This document shows, one piece after another, positions 50,345 through 58,412 of a stretch of 64,000 nucleotides of DNA. The position numbers and the translations under genes were made by a program. Source of the DNA: Spongiibacter thalassae (lineage in GTDB: Bacteria > Pseudomonadota > Gammaproteobacteria > Pseudomonadales > Spongiibacteraceae). The notes under the pieces were generated by a model. That model was not told the DNA's origin and ran no database searches. It saw only the letters and a program-made list of their open reading frames with translations. How positions within the stretch are numbered: the first letter of the stretch is position 1; every line of letters starts with the position of its first letter. Location of the stretch: assembly GCF_012272835.1 (NCBI RefSeq), contig NZ_JAAWWK010000001.1, forward strand, positions 248,001 to 312,000. Reading direction: 5' to 3'.

Positions 50345-51547
50345 ATGCCACAAGGTATTAAAGATAAAGTCGCCATTCTGGGGATGGGGTGTTCACGCTT
50401 TGGCGAGCGCTGGGACGCCAGTCCCGAAGACCTGATGGTCGAGGCGTATAACGAAGCCATGACCGATGCGGGAATCACCCCCGAGCAACTCGACGCTGCC
50501 TGGTTCTCTACCCATATGGAAGATGTGGGCACCGGGCGCGGCGGCATTCCCATGGGCATCGCCTTGCGCCTACCTAACATCGGTGTCACGCGGGTGGAGA
50601 ATTTTTGCGCGGGGGGCTCCGAGGCCGTGCGAGCAGCGGTATACGGTGTGGCTTCCGGGGCCTGCGATATTGCCATTGCACTCGGGGTCGAAAAACTCAA
50701 GGACACCGGCTACGGCGGTTTGCCCGTGGCAACGGTGGGCACCTACATTCCCCAGTGGTATCCCGCAGCAGTAGCCCCGGCCAACTTCGCCCAGCTTGCT
50801 GCGGCCTATCGCGCCAAACACGATGTTGATAAGGCGACTCTTAAACAAGCCATTTCCCATGTTTCAGTAAAAAGCCACGCCAATGGCGCGAAAAATCCCA
50901 AGGCGCATCTGCGCAAGGAAATCACCATCGAGCAGTGCCTGAAAGCGCCGAAAATTGCCGAACCGCTGGGGTTGTTCGACTGTTGCGGTGTGTCCGACGG
51001 CGCGGCTGCGGTGATCGTCACCCGCCCGGAAATTGCCCGTGAACTGGGCAAAACCGATCTGGTGAGCTTCAAGGCCCTGCAATTGTCGGTGTCTAACGGC
51101 TGGGAAATGTCGGGCAGCGAGTGGGATGGCAGCTATGTTCACACCGCGCGCATCGCCTCGAAGAAAGCCTACGAGGAGGCGGGAATCCGCAATCCCCGTG
51201 AAGAAATCAGCATGACCGAGGTTCACGATTGTTTCTCCATTACCGAACTGGTGACGATGGAAGACCTCGGTTTGTCCGATGAGGGACAGGCCTACCGCGA
51301 CGTGCTGGATGGCAAGTTCGACGCCAACGGCGACATCCCCTGTCAGATCGACGGCGGGCTCAAGTGCTTCGGTCATCCGGTGGGGGCCAGTGGCATTCGT
51401 ATGCTCTATGAAATGTACCTGCAACTACAGGGGCGGGCTGACGAGCGCCAGCTGAGTAATGTGCGCACCGGATTAATCCACAACCTGGGTGGCCAGCCCA
51501 ACCAGAATGTTTGCTCGATTTCCATTGTCGGACGACTGGGCGAATAG
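50345..51547 (+). CDS. SCPx-type thiolase, partner of the OB-fold fusion protein
   Basis: 400 residues. The cysteine is present (ENFCAGGSEA, Cys88), followed by TEVHDCFSITELVTMEDLGL, then GHPVGASG and HNLGGQPNQNVCS. It belongs to the lipid-transfer/SCPx thiolase group and is distinct from the thiolase at 41237. The gene lies 19 bp after the HMG-CoA-synthase-like/OB-fold gene. Thiolase-type proteins with a DUF35 partner are known to cleave steroid side chains (Ltp2-ChsH2) or to condense acetyl-CoA in archaea, so a complex of the two neighbours is likely. Confidence 0.85.
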   Translation: MPQGIKDKVAILGMGCSRFGERWDASPEDLMVEAYNEAMTDAGITPEQLDAAWFSTHMEDVGTGRGGIPMGIALRLPNIGVTRVENFCAGGSEAVRAAVYGVASGACDIAIALGVEKLKDTGYGGLPVATVGTYIPQWYPAAVAPANFAQLAAAYRAKHDVDKATLKQAISHVSVKSHANGAKNPKAHLRKEITIEQCLKAPKIAEPLGLFDCCGVSDGAAAVIVTRPEIARELGKTDLVSFKALQLSVSNGWEMSGSEWDGSYVHTARIASKKAYEEAGIRNPREEISMTEVHDCFSITELVTMEDLGLSDEGQAYRDVLDGKFDANGDIPCQIDGGLKCFGHPVGASGIRMLYEMYLQLQGRADERQLSNVRTGLIHNLGGQPNQNVCSISIVGRLGE

Positions 51548-51556
51548 GGGGCGGCA

Positions 51557-52360
51557 ATGTCGATGATTCGTGTAGATACCCCGGCACCGCATGTGCGCCG
51601 TTTACTGATAAACCGCCCCGCCAAGCGCAATGCCATCGACTACGATGTGCGCCAGTCGATGATCGATGCCCTGCGGGAGGTGGCGGAGGATAGTGATTGC
51701 AGAGCCATCGTACTAGGCGGCGTGGAGGGGGTGTTTTCCGCTGGCGGCGATGTGCCCAGCATGGCCGGGCTGGACGAGGCCGGAGCACGGGCGCGGATGC
51801 AGCATATTCATCAACTCTGCCGATTGGTGTCGGGCAGCAAGGTGCCTGTGGTGTCGGCGGTTGAGGGGTTCTGCGCCGGTGCCGCTGTGGGCCTCGCCCT
51901 GCTCGGCGATCATATTGTGGTGGGCAAGGGCAGCAAGATTCTGTTTCCGTTTATGCGTCTTGGTCTGGTGCCCGACTGGGGCACCCTGCGTACCTTGCCC
52001 GAGCGGGTCGGGGTGGCGACGGCCAAACGCATTATGACCAGCGGCAAGATCATCGGCGATGCCGAGGCACTGGCTATCGGTCTGGCCGACAGTGACGGCG
52101 GCGAGGATATTATGGCGGCGGCGGTGGCTCAGGCGGCGACTATGGCCGAGCTGCCGGGGGAGGCATTTTATCGTCTCAAGCAGCGGTTGATGCACCCCTC
52201 GGCAAGCTTTGATGAGGAGTGGCAGAGGGAAGAAGACGACCAGGCCTGTCTGCTGTTGGGCGATGATTTCCGCGAGGGCTTCGCCGCCTTCAACGACAAA
52301 CGCGACCCGGATTTTACCCAGCCATTACCTGCGGAAAGGGCCGACGGCGGTGGCCGCTGA
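51557..52360 (+). CDS. Enoyl-CoA hydratase/isomerase family protein
   Basis: 267 residues of crotonase fold: GVFSAGGDVPSM and GFCAGAAVGLALLGDH form the oxyanion hole. The second catalytic position reads LGLVPDWGTLRTLPE, again the isomerase-like 'PD-x-G' form without the hydratase glutamate. The C-terminal 60 residues are acidic (DEEWQREEDDQ). It probably catalyses isomerisation or C-C bond hydrolysis rather than hydration. A small open frame follows after 1 bp. Confidence 0.83.
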   Translation: MSMIRVDTPAPHVRRLLINRPAKRNAIDYDVRQSMIDALREVAEDSDCRAIVLGGVEGVFSAGGDVPSMAGLDEAGARARMQHIHQLCRLVSGSKVPVVSAVEGFCAGAAVGLALLGDHIVVGKGSKILFPFMRLGLVPDWGTLRTLPERVGVATAKRIMTSGKIIGDAEALAIGLADSDGGEDIMAAAVAQAATMAELPGEAFYRLKQRLMHPSASFDEEWQREEDDQACLLLGDDFREGFAAFNDKRDPDFTQPLPAERADGGGR

Positions 52361-52361
52361 A

Positions 52362-52565
52362 ATGGTGAGTATCGCCTTGCGTGGCGACACCGCTTGCCTG
52401 GCGCGACATAGCCGCAGGTTTGGCGAAAGCCGCCCGGTGGATCAAGCAGCCCCCTGTGCACTGGCCGCAGCGGTAGACCATCTGGTCAGTCAGCCGGGAA
52501 TACGCCGAATCGTGATACGCCAGTCCGTGAGAGACCCAGGCGCCAAAGGAACCAACAAAGAGTAA
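52362..52565 (+). CDS. Small hypothetical protein between two crotonase genes
   Basis: 67 codons from ATG52362, one base after the stop of the preceding gene, to TAA52563-52565, three bases before the next ATG. It fills the gap exactly, which supports translation by coupling. The product is basic (RHSRRFGES, VIRQSVRD) and not recognised. It might be a real small protein or a remnant; codon use looks like that of its neighbours. Confidence 0.4.
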   Translation: MVSIALRGDTACLARHSRRFGESRPVDQAAPCALAAAVDHLVSQPGIRRIVIRQSVRDPGAKGTNKE

Positions 52566-52568
52566 ATC

Positions 52569-53339
52569 ATGAATGATGCAGTAGTAATCAGCCGCGACGG
52601 CGCGGTGGCCACACTGACCCTGAATCGTCCTGAAAAACGCAACGCGCTGGATTTATCCCTGCGCGCGGCCATCGCCGAAGGTATGCGTGAGCTCAGTGCA
52701 GACGACAGCGTTGCGGCCATTGTTATTACCGGTGGCGATCAGGTCTTCGCCGCAGGGGCCGACCTGAATTTGCTGGTCGATAAGGGCTCGCAACAGGTGG
52801 CGGATATTGATCTTGGTCAGTATTGGGCACCGCTGGCCCAGTGCCGTAAACCGGTGATCGCGGCGGTTAGCGGGTTTGCTCTGGGTGCCGGCTGCGAGCT
52901 GGTAATGATGTGCGACATGATTGTGGCAGACCCGAGTGCTCGCTTCGGTCAGCCCGAAGCCCGGGTGGGCATTATGCCCGGTGCCGGTGGCACCCAGCGA
53001 TTGATTCGTGCGGTGGGTAAGGCCACCGCGTCGATGATGTTGATGAGCGGCGAGCCGATTACCGCGGAACGCGCCTATCAGCTGGGTTTGATCAGCGACC
53101 TGGTTGCCGAGGGCGAAGCATTGGGCCGGGCGCAGCAATTGGCGAAGTCGGCCAGCAAAATGCCGCCCAAGGCGATAGCGGCAATCAAGCGGGTGTTGGC
53201 CCAGGGCGCAGACCTGCCGCTGGATGCCGCACTGATGCTGGAAAATCGCGAATTTTTATTGCTGTTTGATACCGACGACAAGCGCGAAGGCATGAGCGCA
53301 TTTCTGGAAAAGCGCAAAGCGGAATTCAAGGGGCGTTGA
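52569..53339 (+). CDS. Enoyl-CoA hydratase (PaaF/FadB-like)
   Basis: 256 residues with a complete hydratase active site: GFALGAGCELVMMCD with the first catalytic Glu and FGQPEARVGIMPGAGGTQR with the second. The start PEKRNALD is typical. Of the three crotonases in this operon it is the only one with both glutamates, so it is the likely true 2-enoyl-CoA hydratase and partner of the following 3-hydroxyacyl-CoA dehydrogenase gene, which starts 1 bp later. Confidence 0.9.
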   Translation: MNDAVVISRDGAVATLTLNRPEKRNALDLSLRAAIAEGMRELSADDSVAAIVITGGDQVFAAGADLNLLVDKGSQQVADIDLGQYWAPLAQCRKPVIAAVSGFALGAGCELVMMCDMIVADPSARFGQPEARVGIMPGAGGTQRLIRAVGKATASMMLMSGEPITAERAYQLGLISDLVAEGEALGRAQQLAKSASKMPPKAIAAIKRVLAQGADLPLDAALMLENREFLLLFDTDDKREGMSAFLEKRKAEFKGR

Positions 53340-53340
53340 T

Positions 53341-54861
53341 ATGAAGGACATTCGTCGAATCGGCGTGTTGGGCGCCGGCACTATGGGGCGCGGCATTATT
53401 CAATTGTTTGCCCAGTCCGGCTACGAGGTATACAGCTACGATGCGGTCGATGGAGCCGTTGCCAAGGCGGTCGATTTTGTCAGCGGCTTGATTGAACGGG
53501 CGGTGGACAAGGGACGGCTGAAGCGGGAGGAGGCCGATGTGACCCTGGCGCGAATCATTCCCTGTAGCGATGTTGCGGAATTTGCCGGCTGCGATCTGGT
53601 GGTGGAAGCCATCATCGAAAATATTGATGCCAAACGCGCTGTTTTCGAAATGCTGGAGGGGGTGGTCGCCAGCGACTGTATTCTTGCCAGCAATACCTCG
53701 TCGCTGACTGTGGCGGAAATCGCCTCGGCCTGCAAACACCCGGAGCGTGTCGCGGGGCTGCATTTTTTTAACCCCGTGCCGTTGATGAAAGTGGCGGAAA
53801 TTATTGCAGCGGTGCGCAGTGCACCGGAACATATCGCTGCACTGAAAACCTTGATCGAATCCTGCGGTCATCGCGGCGTTGTGGCGGAGGATCAGCCGGG
53901 CTTTCTGGTCAATCACGCGGGGCGGGGGCTGTATACCGAGGGCCTGCGTATTGTTGAAGATCAGTGCGCGAGCCCAGAGGATGTCGACCGCCTGATGCGA
54001 GAGGCGGCCGGTTTTAAAATGGGTCCCTTTGAGCTGATGGACCTCACCGGCCTCGACGTGTCGGGCAAGGTGATGAGCTCTATCTACGAGCAATTCCAGC
54101 AGGAACCACGTTTCAGGCCATCGCCATTGGTCGCGCCGCGTATCGCAGCGGGGCTGTTTGGTCGCAAGACCGGCGAGGGCTGGTATCGCTATGACAATGG
54201 TCAGCGGGTGGATTCGCCGACAGCGGAAACCCCGGCATTGGCCGGTACTATCGCAGTGTGGGTAGATCCTGATGCCGACCAGTGCGCAGCGCTGGGCGAG
54301 CTGGTCAGCGCCGGGGGTGCCCGTCTTGTGGAGCAGCCCGCCGACGCCGAGCTGATATTGATTCAACCCTGGGGCTGGGATGTCAGTATCTATTGTGCCG
54401 AACGGGATCTCGACGCCCGCCGCTGTGTTGCAGTTGACCCGCTGCCTGGGCTCGATAAGCACCGCACACTGATGATCAGCCCGGTCACTGAGGCCCGTTG
54501 CCGCGATGCTGCTCATGCTTTGCTGGGGCAGAATGCGGCGGTGACGGTAATCAATGACAGTCCGGGTTTTGTCTGCCAGCGAATCCTTGCCACCATTGTG
54601 AACATCGCCTGCAATATTGTTCAGCGGGGCATCGCCTCAGTGGCGGACCTGGAGGATGCGGTGCGTTTGGGGCTGGGGTATCCCGCCGGGCCATTGACCC
54701 TCGGTGAACAGGTCGGCGGCGAGCGTATTCTGGCGATTCTCGAAGCGATGGAATTGCAGACCGGAGATATGCGTTACCGTCCCGCGCTGTGGCTGAGCCG
54801 TCGTGTCCGCCTGGGCCAGACCCTGCTCACGGCAGAAGCCCCGCGCAGTGGAAGGGGGTGA
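53341..54861 (+). CDS. 3-hydroxyacyl-CoA dehydrogenase, PaaH-like
   Basis: 506 residues. The Rossmann motif is GVLGAGTMGRG, the catalytic His is in HFFNPVPLMKVAEI, and two C-terminal dehydrogenase domains follow (first around 185-285, second around 395-490 with SPGFVCQRILATIVN). This two-domain layout and length match PaaH of phenylacetate degradation. NAD-dependent oxidation of an L-3-hydroxyacyl-CoA is expected. The next gene starts two bases after its stop. Confidence 0.9.
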   Translation: MKDIRRIGVLGAGTMGRGIIQLFAQSGYEVYSYDAVDGAVAKAVDFVSGLIERAVDKGRLKREEADVTLARIIPCSDVAEFAGCDLVVEAIIENIDAKRAVFEMLEGVVASDCILASNTSSLTVAEIASACKHPERVAGLHFFNPVPLMKVAEIIAAVRSAPEHIAALKTLIESCGHRGVVAEDQPGFLVNHAGRGLYTEGLRIVEDQCASPEDVDRLMREAAGFKMGPFELMDLTGLDVSGKVMSSIYEQFQQEPRFRPSPLVAPRIAAGLFGRKTGEGWYRYDNGQRVDSPTAETPALAGTIAVWVDPDADQCAALGELVSAGGARLVEQPADAELILIQPWGWDVSIYCAERDLDARRCVAVDPLPGLDKHRTLMISPVTEARCRDAAHALLGQNAAVTVINDSPGFVCQRILATIVNIACNIVQRGIASVADLEDAVRLGLGYPAGPLTLGEQVGGERILAILEAMELQTGDMRYRPALWLSRRVRLGQTLLTAEAPRSGRG

Positions 54862-54863
54862 TT

Positions 54864-55778
54864 ATGACGAGTAATACCGAAACCCCAATTGATATCGAAT
54901 ACCTCAAAGGTTGGGAAGGCAAAACGATTCAGCTGGAGGATGGGCTCAGTCCCTTCCCGGCTCAGGCACTGGCCGGGGTGTTCAACCGCGACGAGCGCCC
55001 GCACCCGGGCGGAGCGTTACCACCGTGTTGGCAGTGGCTGTACTTTCTCGATACCCCAAGTGGTGCCGGTACCGGTGCCGATGGTCACCCGGCGACCGGT
55101 GGCTTTTTGCCGCCGTCACCGCTGCCTCGGCGGATGTGGGCGGCGGGTAAATTTTCTATCCTTCGCCCTCTGGAACTGGGTCAGACGGCACAGAAAACCT
55201 CCCGCATCGCCTCGGTGGATTTGAAAGCGGGTAAGAGTGGCGTGCTGCTGTTCGTCAATGTGGAGCATGACATCGCGCAAGCCGGACAGCTCTGCGTGCG
55301 GGAAACCCAGAATATCGTCTACCGGGAAATGCCCCAGTCTGCCGCGCCTTTACCACCCGGTGAATCCGCCCCCGAAGATAAAACGGACATTGGCGCCCAA
55401 TGGCGCGAAACCATTACCCCGGACCCGGTGATGTTGTTTCGGTATTCCGCGCTGACCTACAACAGCCATCGCATTCACTACGACCGCGATTACGCCGTGA
55501 ATACCGAGTTCTATCCCGCGTTGGTGGTGCATGGCCCATTGCTGGCCAGCCTGCTGGCGGAATCCGCCAGCAGGCAATTTCCCGGCGAGCGTATCGACAC
55601 CTTTTCCTTCCGCGCCCAGCGCCCGACCTTTGACGATCAGCCATTTCAGGTGTGCGGCCGACGGGATGGCGACAAGCTCACCTTGTGGACAGTGGACCAC
55701 GAGGGTTTTGTCGGCATGAAGGCCAGCGCGACGCTGACCTCTGCGGCCTCGTCAAATAGTGAGGGAGAGCCATCATGA
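54864..55778 (+). CDS. MaoC-type hydratase (itaconyl/mesaconyl-CoA hydratase-like)
   Basis: 304 residues from ATG54864. The second half has the hydratase signature FRYSALTYNSHRIHYDRDYA and HGPLLASLLAE of the FAS1-like/MaoC branch that includes mesaconyl-C4-CoA hydratase and itaconyl-CoA hydratase; the N-terminal half is the matching degenerate hot-dog domain. With the CitE-like lyase (overlapping ATGA), the acyl-CoA dehydrogenase and the CaiB-type transferase behind it, the group mirrors the itaconate-utilisation genes of Pseudomonas. A near-perfect 27-bp palindrome (55549-55575) lies inside this coding region. Confidence 0.83.
   Translation: MTSNTETPIDIEYLKGWEGKTIQLEDGLSPFPAQALAGVFNRDERPHPGGALPPCWQWLYFLDTPSGAGTGADGHPATGGFLPPSPLPRRMWAAGKFSILRPLELGQTAQKTSRIASVDLKAGKSGVLLFVNVEHDIAQAGQLCVRETQNIVYREMPQSAAPLPPGESAPEDKTDIGAQWRETITPDPVMLFRYSALTYNSHRIHYDRDYAVNTEFYPALVVHGPLLASLLAESASRQFPGERIDTFSFRAQRPTFDDQPFQVCGRRDGDKLTLWTVDHEGFVGMKASATLTSAASSNSEGEPS
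55549..55575. repeat. Intragenic 27-bp near-perfect palindrome
   Basis: Arms GCCTGCTGGCGGA (55549-55561) and TCCGCCAGCAGGC (55563-55575) around one base. In mRNA it would have to form a stem with a small loop. It encodes LLAESASR in a normal part of the MaoC-like protein, so it may be no more than a coincidence of GC-rich codons, but 13-bp arms are long. Confidence 0.5.
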
Positions 55779-56665
55779 GCCACAAGCCAAAAGCCGTATG
55801 GCGGTCGATGCTGTTTCTTCCTGCCCATGTCGAAAAGTTCGTTGCCAAGGCCCATACCCGCGGTGCCGACGCCTGCATTCTCGACCTTGAAGACAGCGTG
55901 CCACTGGAATTAAAAGCCCAGGCACGGGAAAGCATCGCCGCAGGGGCCCAGCAAATTGCTGCCCACAAGGTGGGTGTGCTGGTAAGGGTGAATAACGACA
56001 GCGACCACAACGGGCGCTCGCCATTGCTGGACGCTGATCTCGAATACTCAGCGCGCCCCGGCGTTGCCGCCCTGGTGATTCCCAAGGTAAACGACGGGTC
56101 CTTGCTGAAACGTACCGCCGACAAACTGGATGCCATAGAGGCTCGGCTGGGACTACCGGTGGGCGGAATTGCATTGATTGCCCAAATTGAAGATGTGCAG
56201 GCGCTGCCAAACCTCGATGCCATTGCCACATCGACACCACGGCTAATAGGCATGAGCCTTGGCTCAGAGGACTTCTCTGCATCGGCGGGGATGGTGCCAA
56301 CCCCCGAGGCCCTGTATCTACCCAATCAAATGGTGGTGTTTGCCTGTCGCCGGGCGGGGATTTTGCCCTTTGGCTTTCCCTCGAGTATTGCCGAATACAG
56401 TGACGAACAGGCCTTTGCTGCCAGTGTTAAGCGGGCGAGTGAAATGGGTTTTGTTGGCGCATTTTGCATTCACCCCAAGCAGGCGGCACTGCTCAACGCG
56501 GGGTTTAGCCCCAGTGAGGAGCAGCTCGCCGAGGCACGTGCCCTGCTGGCGGCAGTGGCCGAGGCGGAGGCCGAAGGCCGTGGTGCCTTTGCCTTTAACG
56601 GCAAAATGGTCGATCGCCCGGTGATTTTACGCGCACAGGAATTATTGCGCCGGGCGCCCGCCTGA
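55775..56665 (+). CDS. HpcH/HpaI (CitE-like) acyl-CoA lyase
   Basis: 296 residues. It has LFLPAH near the start, the metal-binding LDLEDSVP (Glu), and later GMSLGSEDFSASAG with Glu/Asp, followed by IHPKQAALLNAGF, all typical of citramalyl-/malyl-CoA lyases. It overlaps the MaoC gene by four bases. The reaction expected is retro-Claisen or aldol cleavage of a citramalyl-CoA-like compound to acetyl-CoA and a 2-oxoacid such as pyruvate. The 2-oxoacid formed could feed a dehydrogenase complex. Confidence 0.87.
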   Translation: MSHKPKAVWRSMLFLPAHVEKFVAKAHTRGADACILDLEDSVPLELKAQARESIAAGAQQIAAHKVGVLVRVNNDSDHNGRSPLLDADLEYSARPGVAALVIPKVNDGSLLKRTADKLDAIEARLGLPVGGIALIAQIEDVQALPNLDAIATSTPRLIGMSLGSEDFSASAGMVPTPEALYLPNQMVVFACRRAGILPFGFPSSIAEYSDEQAFAASVKRASEMGFVGAFCIHPKQAALLNAGFSPSEEQLAEARALLAAVAEAEAEGRGAFAFNGKMVDRPVILRAQELLRRAPA

Positions 56666-56732
56666 CCCCGAACAAACCGATGACTATTGACCTCCGTGAG
56701 CGACACCGCCCGGTGGCAAGTGATAGGACACA

Positions 56733-58412
56733 ATGATGACCGACACCATTAATGTAAAAGCGATAGCCGATCTGCTGGGCAGATTGCGGGAACAAACCGA
56801 AACCGCAACCCGTGAACTGGCGTCCCAGTGTGCCACTGGCGGAAAGCTTGACGGCGAAATACTCGATCGCCGTCAGGTGTCCTGTTATGAATTGGCCTGG
56901 GCCAATGCCGAACTGCTCGCCGCCGAGCAGGCGGTGCGGGTTTTACAGGAAAGTAACGGCGAACTTGAGTCGCGGCTGGCGATGATTTTTGTTGCCGAGG
57001 CTCTTACTTTACTGCGGGACCGTCTTGAAGCGATTGATCTGGACATCAACGGCAACGCTGCGACCGCACTGGCGGCGATACACAGTGATCCTGCAAGCCG
57101 AGCACTGCGCAAAGAGGCCCTGAGTGACGGCTATCTGTTGGCCACCGCGCGGTTGATGGCCGATAACCCGGAGCAGATCGCACGGATTACCCTTAACGAA
57201 GACCTGTCGATGGTACAGGATATGTTCCAGCGCTTTGCCGCTGAGCAAGTGGCTCCGCTGGCCGAGGACATTCACCGTCAGGACCTGACGGTGCCCGAGG
57301 ACACCCTGCTGCAACCCCTGCGTGAAATGGGAGTGTTCGGCCTGTCTATTCCAGAACAATACGGCGGCAGTGCACCGGACGACCGCGATGATAACCTCGG
57401 CATGGTTGTGGTCACCGAGGCGCTGTCGGAAGCCTCCCTGGCGGCTGCGGGGAGCTTGATTACCCGTCCCGAAATTCTGTCCAGAGCGCTGATGAGTGGC
57501 GGTACCGAAGAACAGAAGCAGCAGTGGCTGCCCCGCCTCGCCCAGGGTGATCCATTGTGTGCCATCGCCATTACCGAGCCGGACTTTGGCAGCGATGTTG
57601 CCAGCCTTAAATTGCGCGGCACCAAAACCGACGGCGGCTGGTTGCTTAACGGCGCAAAAACCTGGTGCACCTTCGCGGGCAAGGCCGGGGTGATGATGGT
57701 GGTCACCCGTACTGACCCCGATGTCAGCAAGGGCTATCGCGGACTGAGCTTGCTGTTGGCGGAAAAACCCTCCTTTGACGGCCACGAATTCGATTATCGC
57801 CAGGAGGGCGGTGGCCGCATTATTGGCCGCGCCATTCCAACCATTGGTTATCGCGGTATGCACTCCTTCGATGTGTCCTTTGAAGATTACTTTGTGCCGG
57901 ACGCCAATGTGATTGGCGAGAAGGACGGATTGGGCAAGGGCTTCTATTACACCATGAGCGGCATGATGGGCGGGCGGATGCAGACCGCCGCTCGCGCCAG
58001 CGGTGTGATGCGTGCCTCTTTACTGGCGGGGTTGCGTTATGCCGAGGAACGCAAGGTGTTTTCCCGGCCTCTGCTGGAATACTCGCTGACCTCAGCGAAG
58101 CTGGCCAAAATGGCCGCCCGCTATGCCGCCAGTCGTTACCTCGCTTATGCCGTGGCGCGTATCCTCGACGAGGGTGGTGGCCGTATGGAAGCAAGTCTGG
58201 TGAAACTGTTCGCCTGTCGCAGTGCCGAAATCGTCAGTCGGGAGGCCCTGCAAATTCACGGCGGTATGGGCTACGCCGAGGAAATGCCGGTAAGCCGCTA
58301 TTTCGTCGATGCCCGGGTGCTGTCAATTTTTGAGGGAGCGGAAGAAACCTTGGCACTGAAAGTGATTGCGCGCAGTTTGATGGAATCCGCGCTGACCGAG
58401 TCCGCAGCATGA
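56733..58412 (+). CDS. Acyl-CoA dehydrogenase with N-terminal helical extension
   Basis: 559 residues (ATG56733 or 56736). The acyl-CoA dehydrogenase core runs from about 160 to the end: FCAIAITEPDFGSDVASLK-type flavin region (here LCAIAITEPDFGSDVAS), then WCTFAGKAGVMM, EERKVFSRPL, IHGGMGYAEEMPV and the catalytic Glu segment FEGAEETLALKV. The first approximately 155 residues are an extra helical domain (LRDRLEAIDLDINGNAATAL), not found in standard 380-residue family members. Electrons go to ETF. The stop overlaps the CoA-transferase start (ATGA). Confidence 0.87.
   Translation: MMTDTINVKAIADLLGRLREQTETATRELASQCATGGKLDGEILDRRQVSCYELAWANAELLAAEQAVRVLQESNGELESRLAMIFVAEALTLLRDRLEAIDLDINGNAATALAAIHSDPASRALRKEALSDGYLLATARLMADNPEQIARITLNEDLSMVQDMFQRFAAEQVAPLAEDIHRQDLTVPEDTLLQPLREMGVFGLSIPEQYGGSAPDDRDDNLGMVVVTEALSEASLAAAGSLITRPEILSRALMSGGTEEQKQQWLPRLAQGDPLCAIAITEPDFGSDVASLKLRGTKTDGGWLLNGAKTWCTFAGKAGVMMVVTRTDPDVSKGYRGLSLLLAEKPSFDGHEFDYRQEGGGRIIGRAIPTIGYRGMHSFDVSFEDYFVPDANVIGEKDGLGKGFYYTMSGMMGGRMQTAARASGVMRASLLAGLRYAEERKVFSRPLLEYSLTSAKLAKMAARYAASRYLAYAVARILDEGGGRMEASLVKLFACRSAEIVSREALQIHGGMGYAEEMPVSRYFVDARVLSIFEGAEETLALKVIARSLMESALTESAA

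Noticed and set aside
53326-54516. 396-codon open frame on the minus strand
   Set aside because: Antisense of the PaaH-like dehydrogenase; high-GC coding regions keep the opposite frame free of stops.
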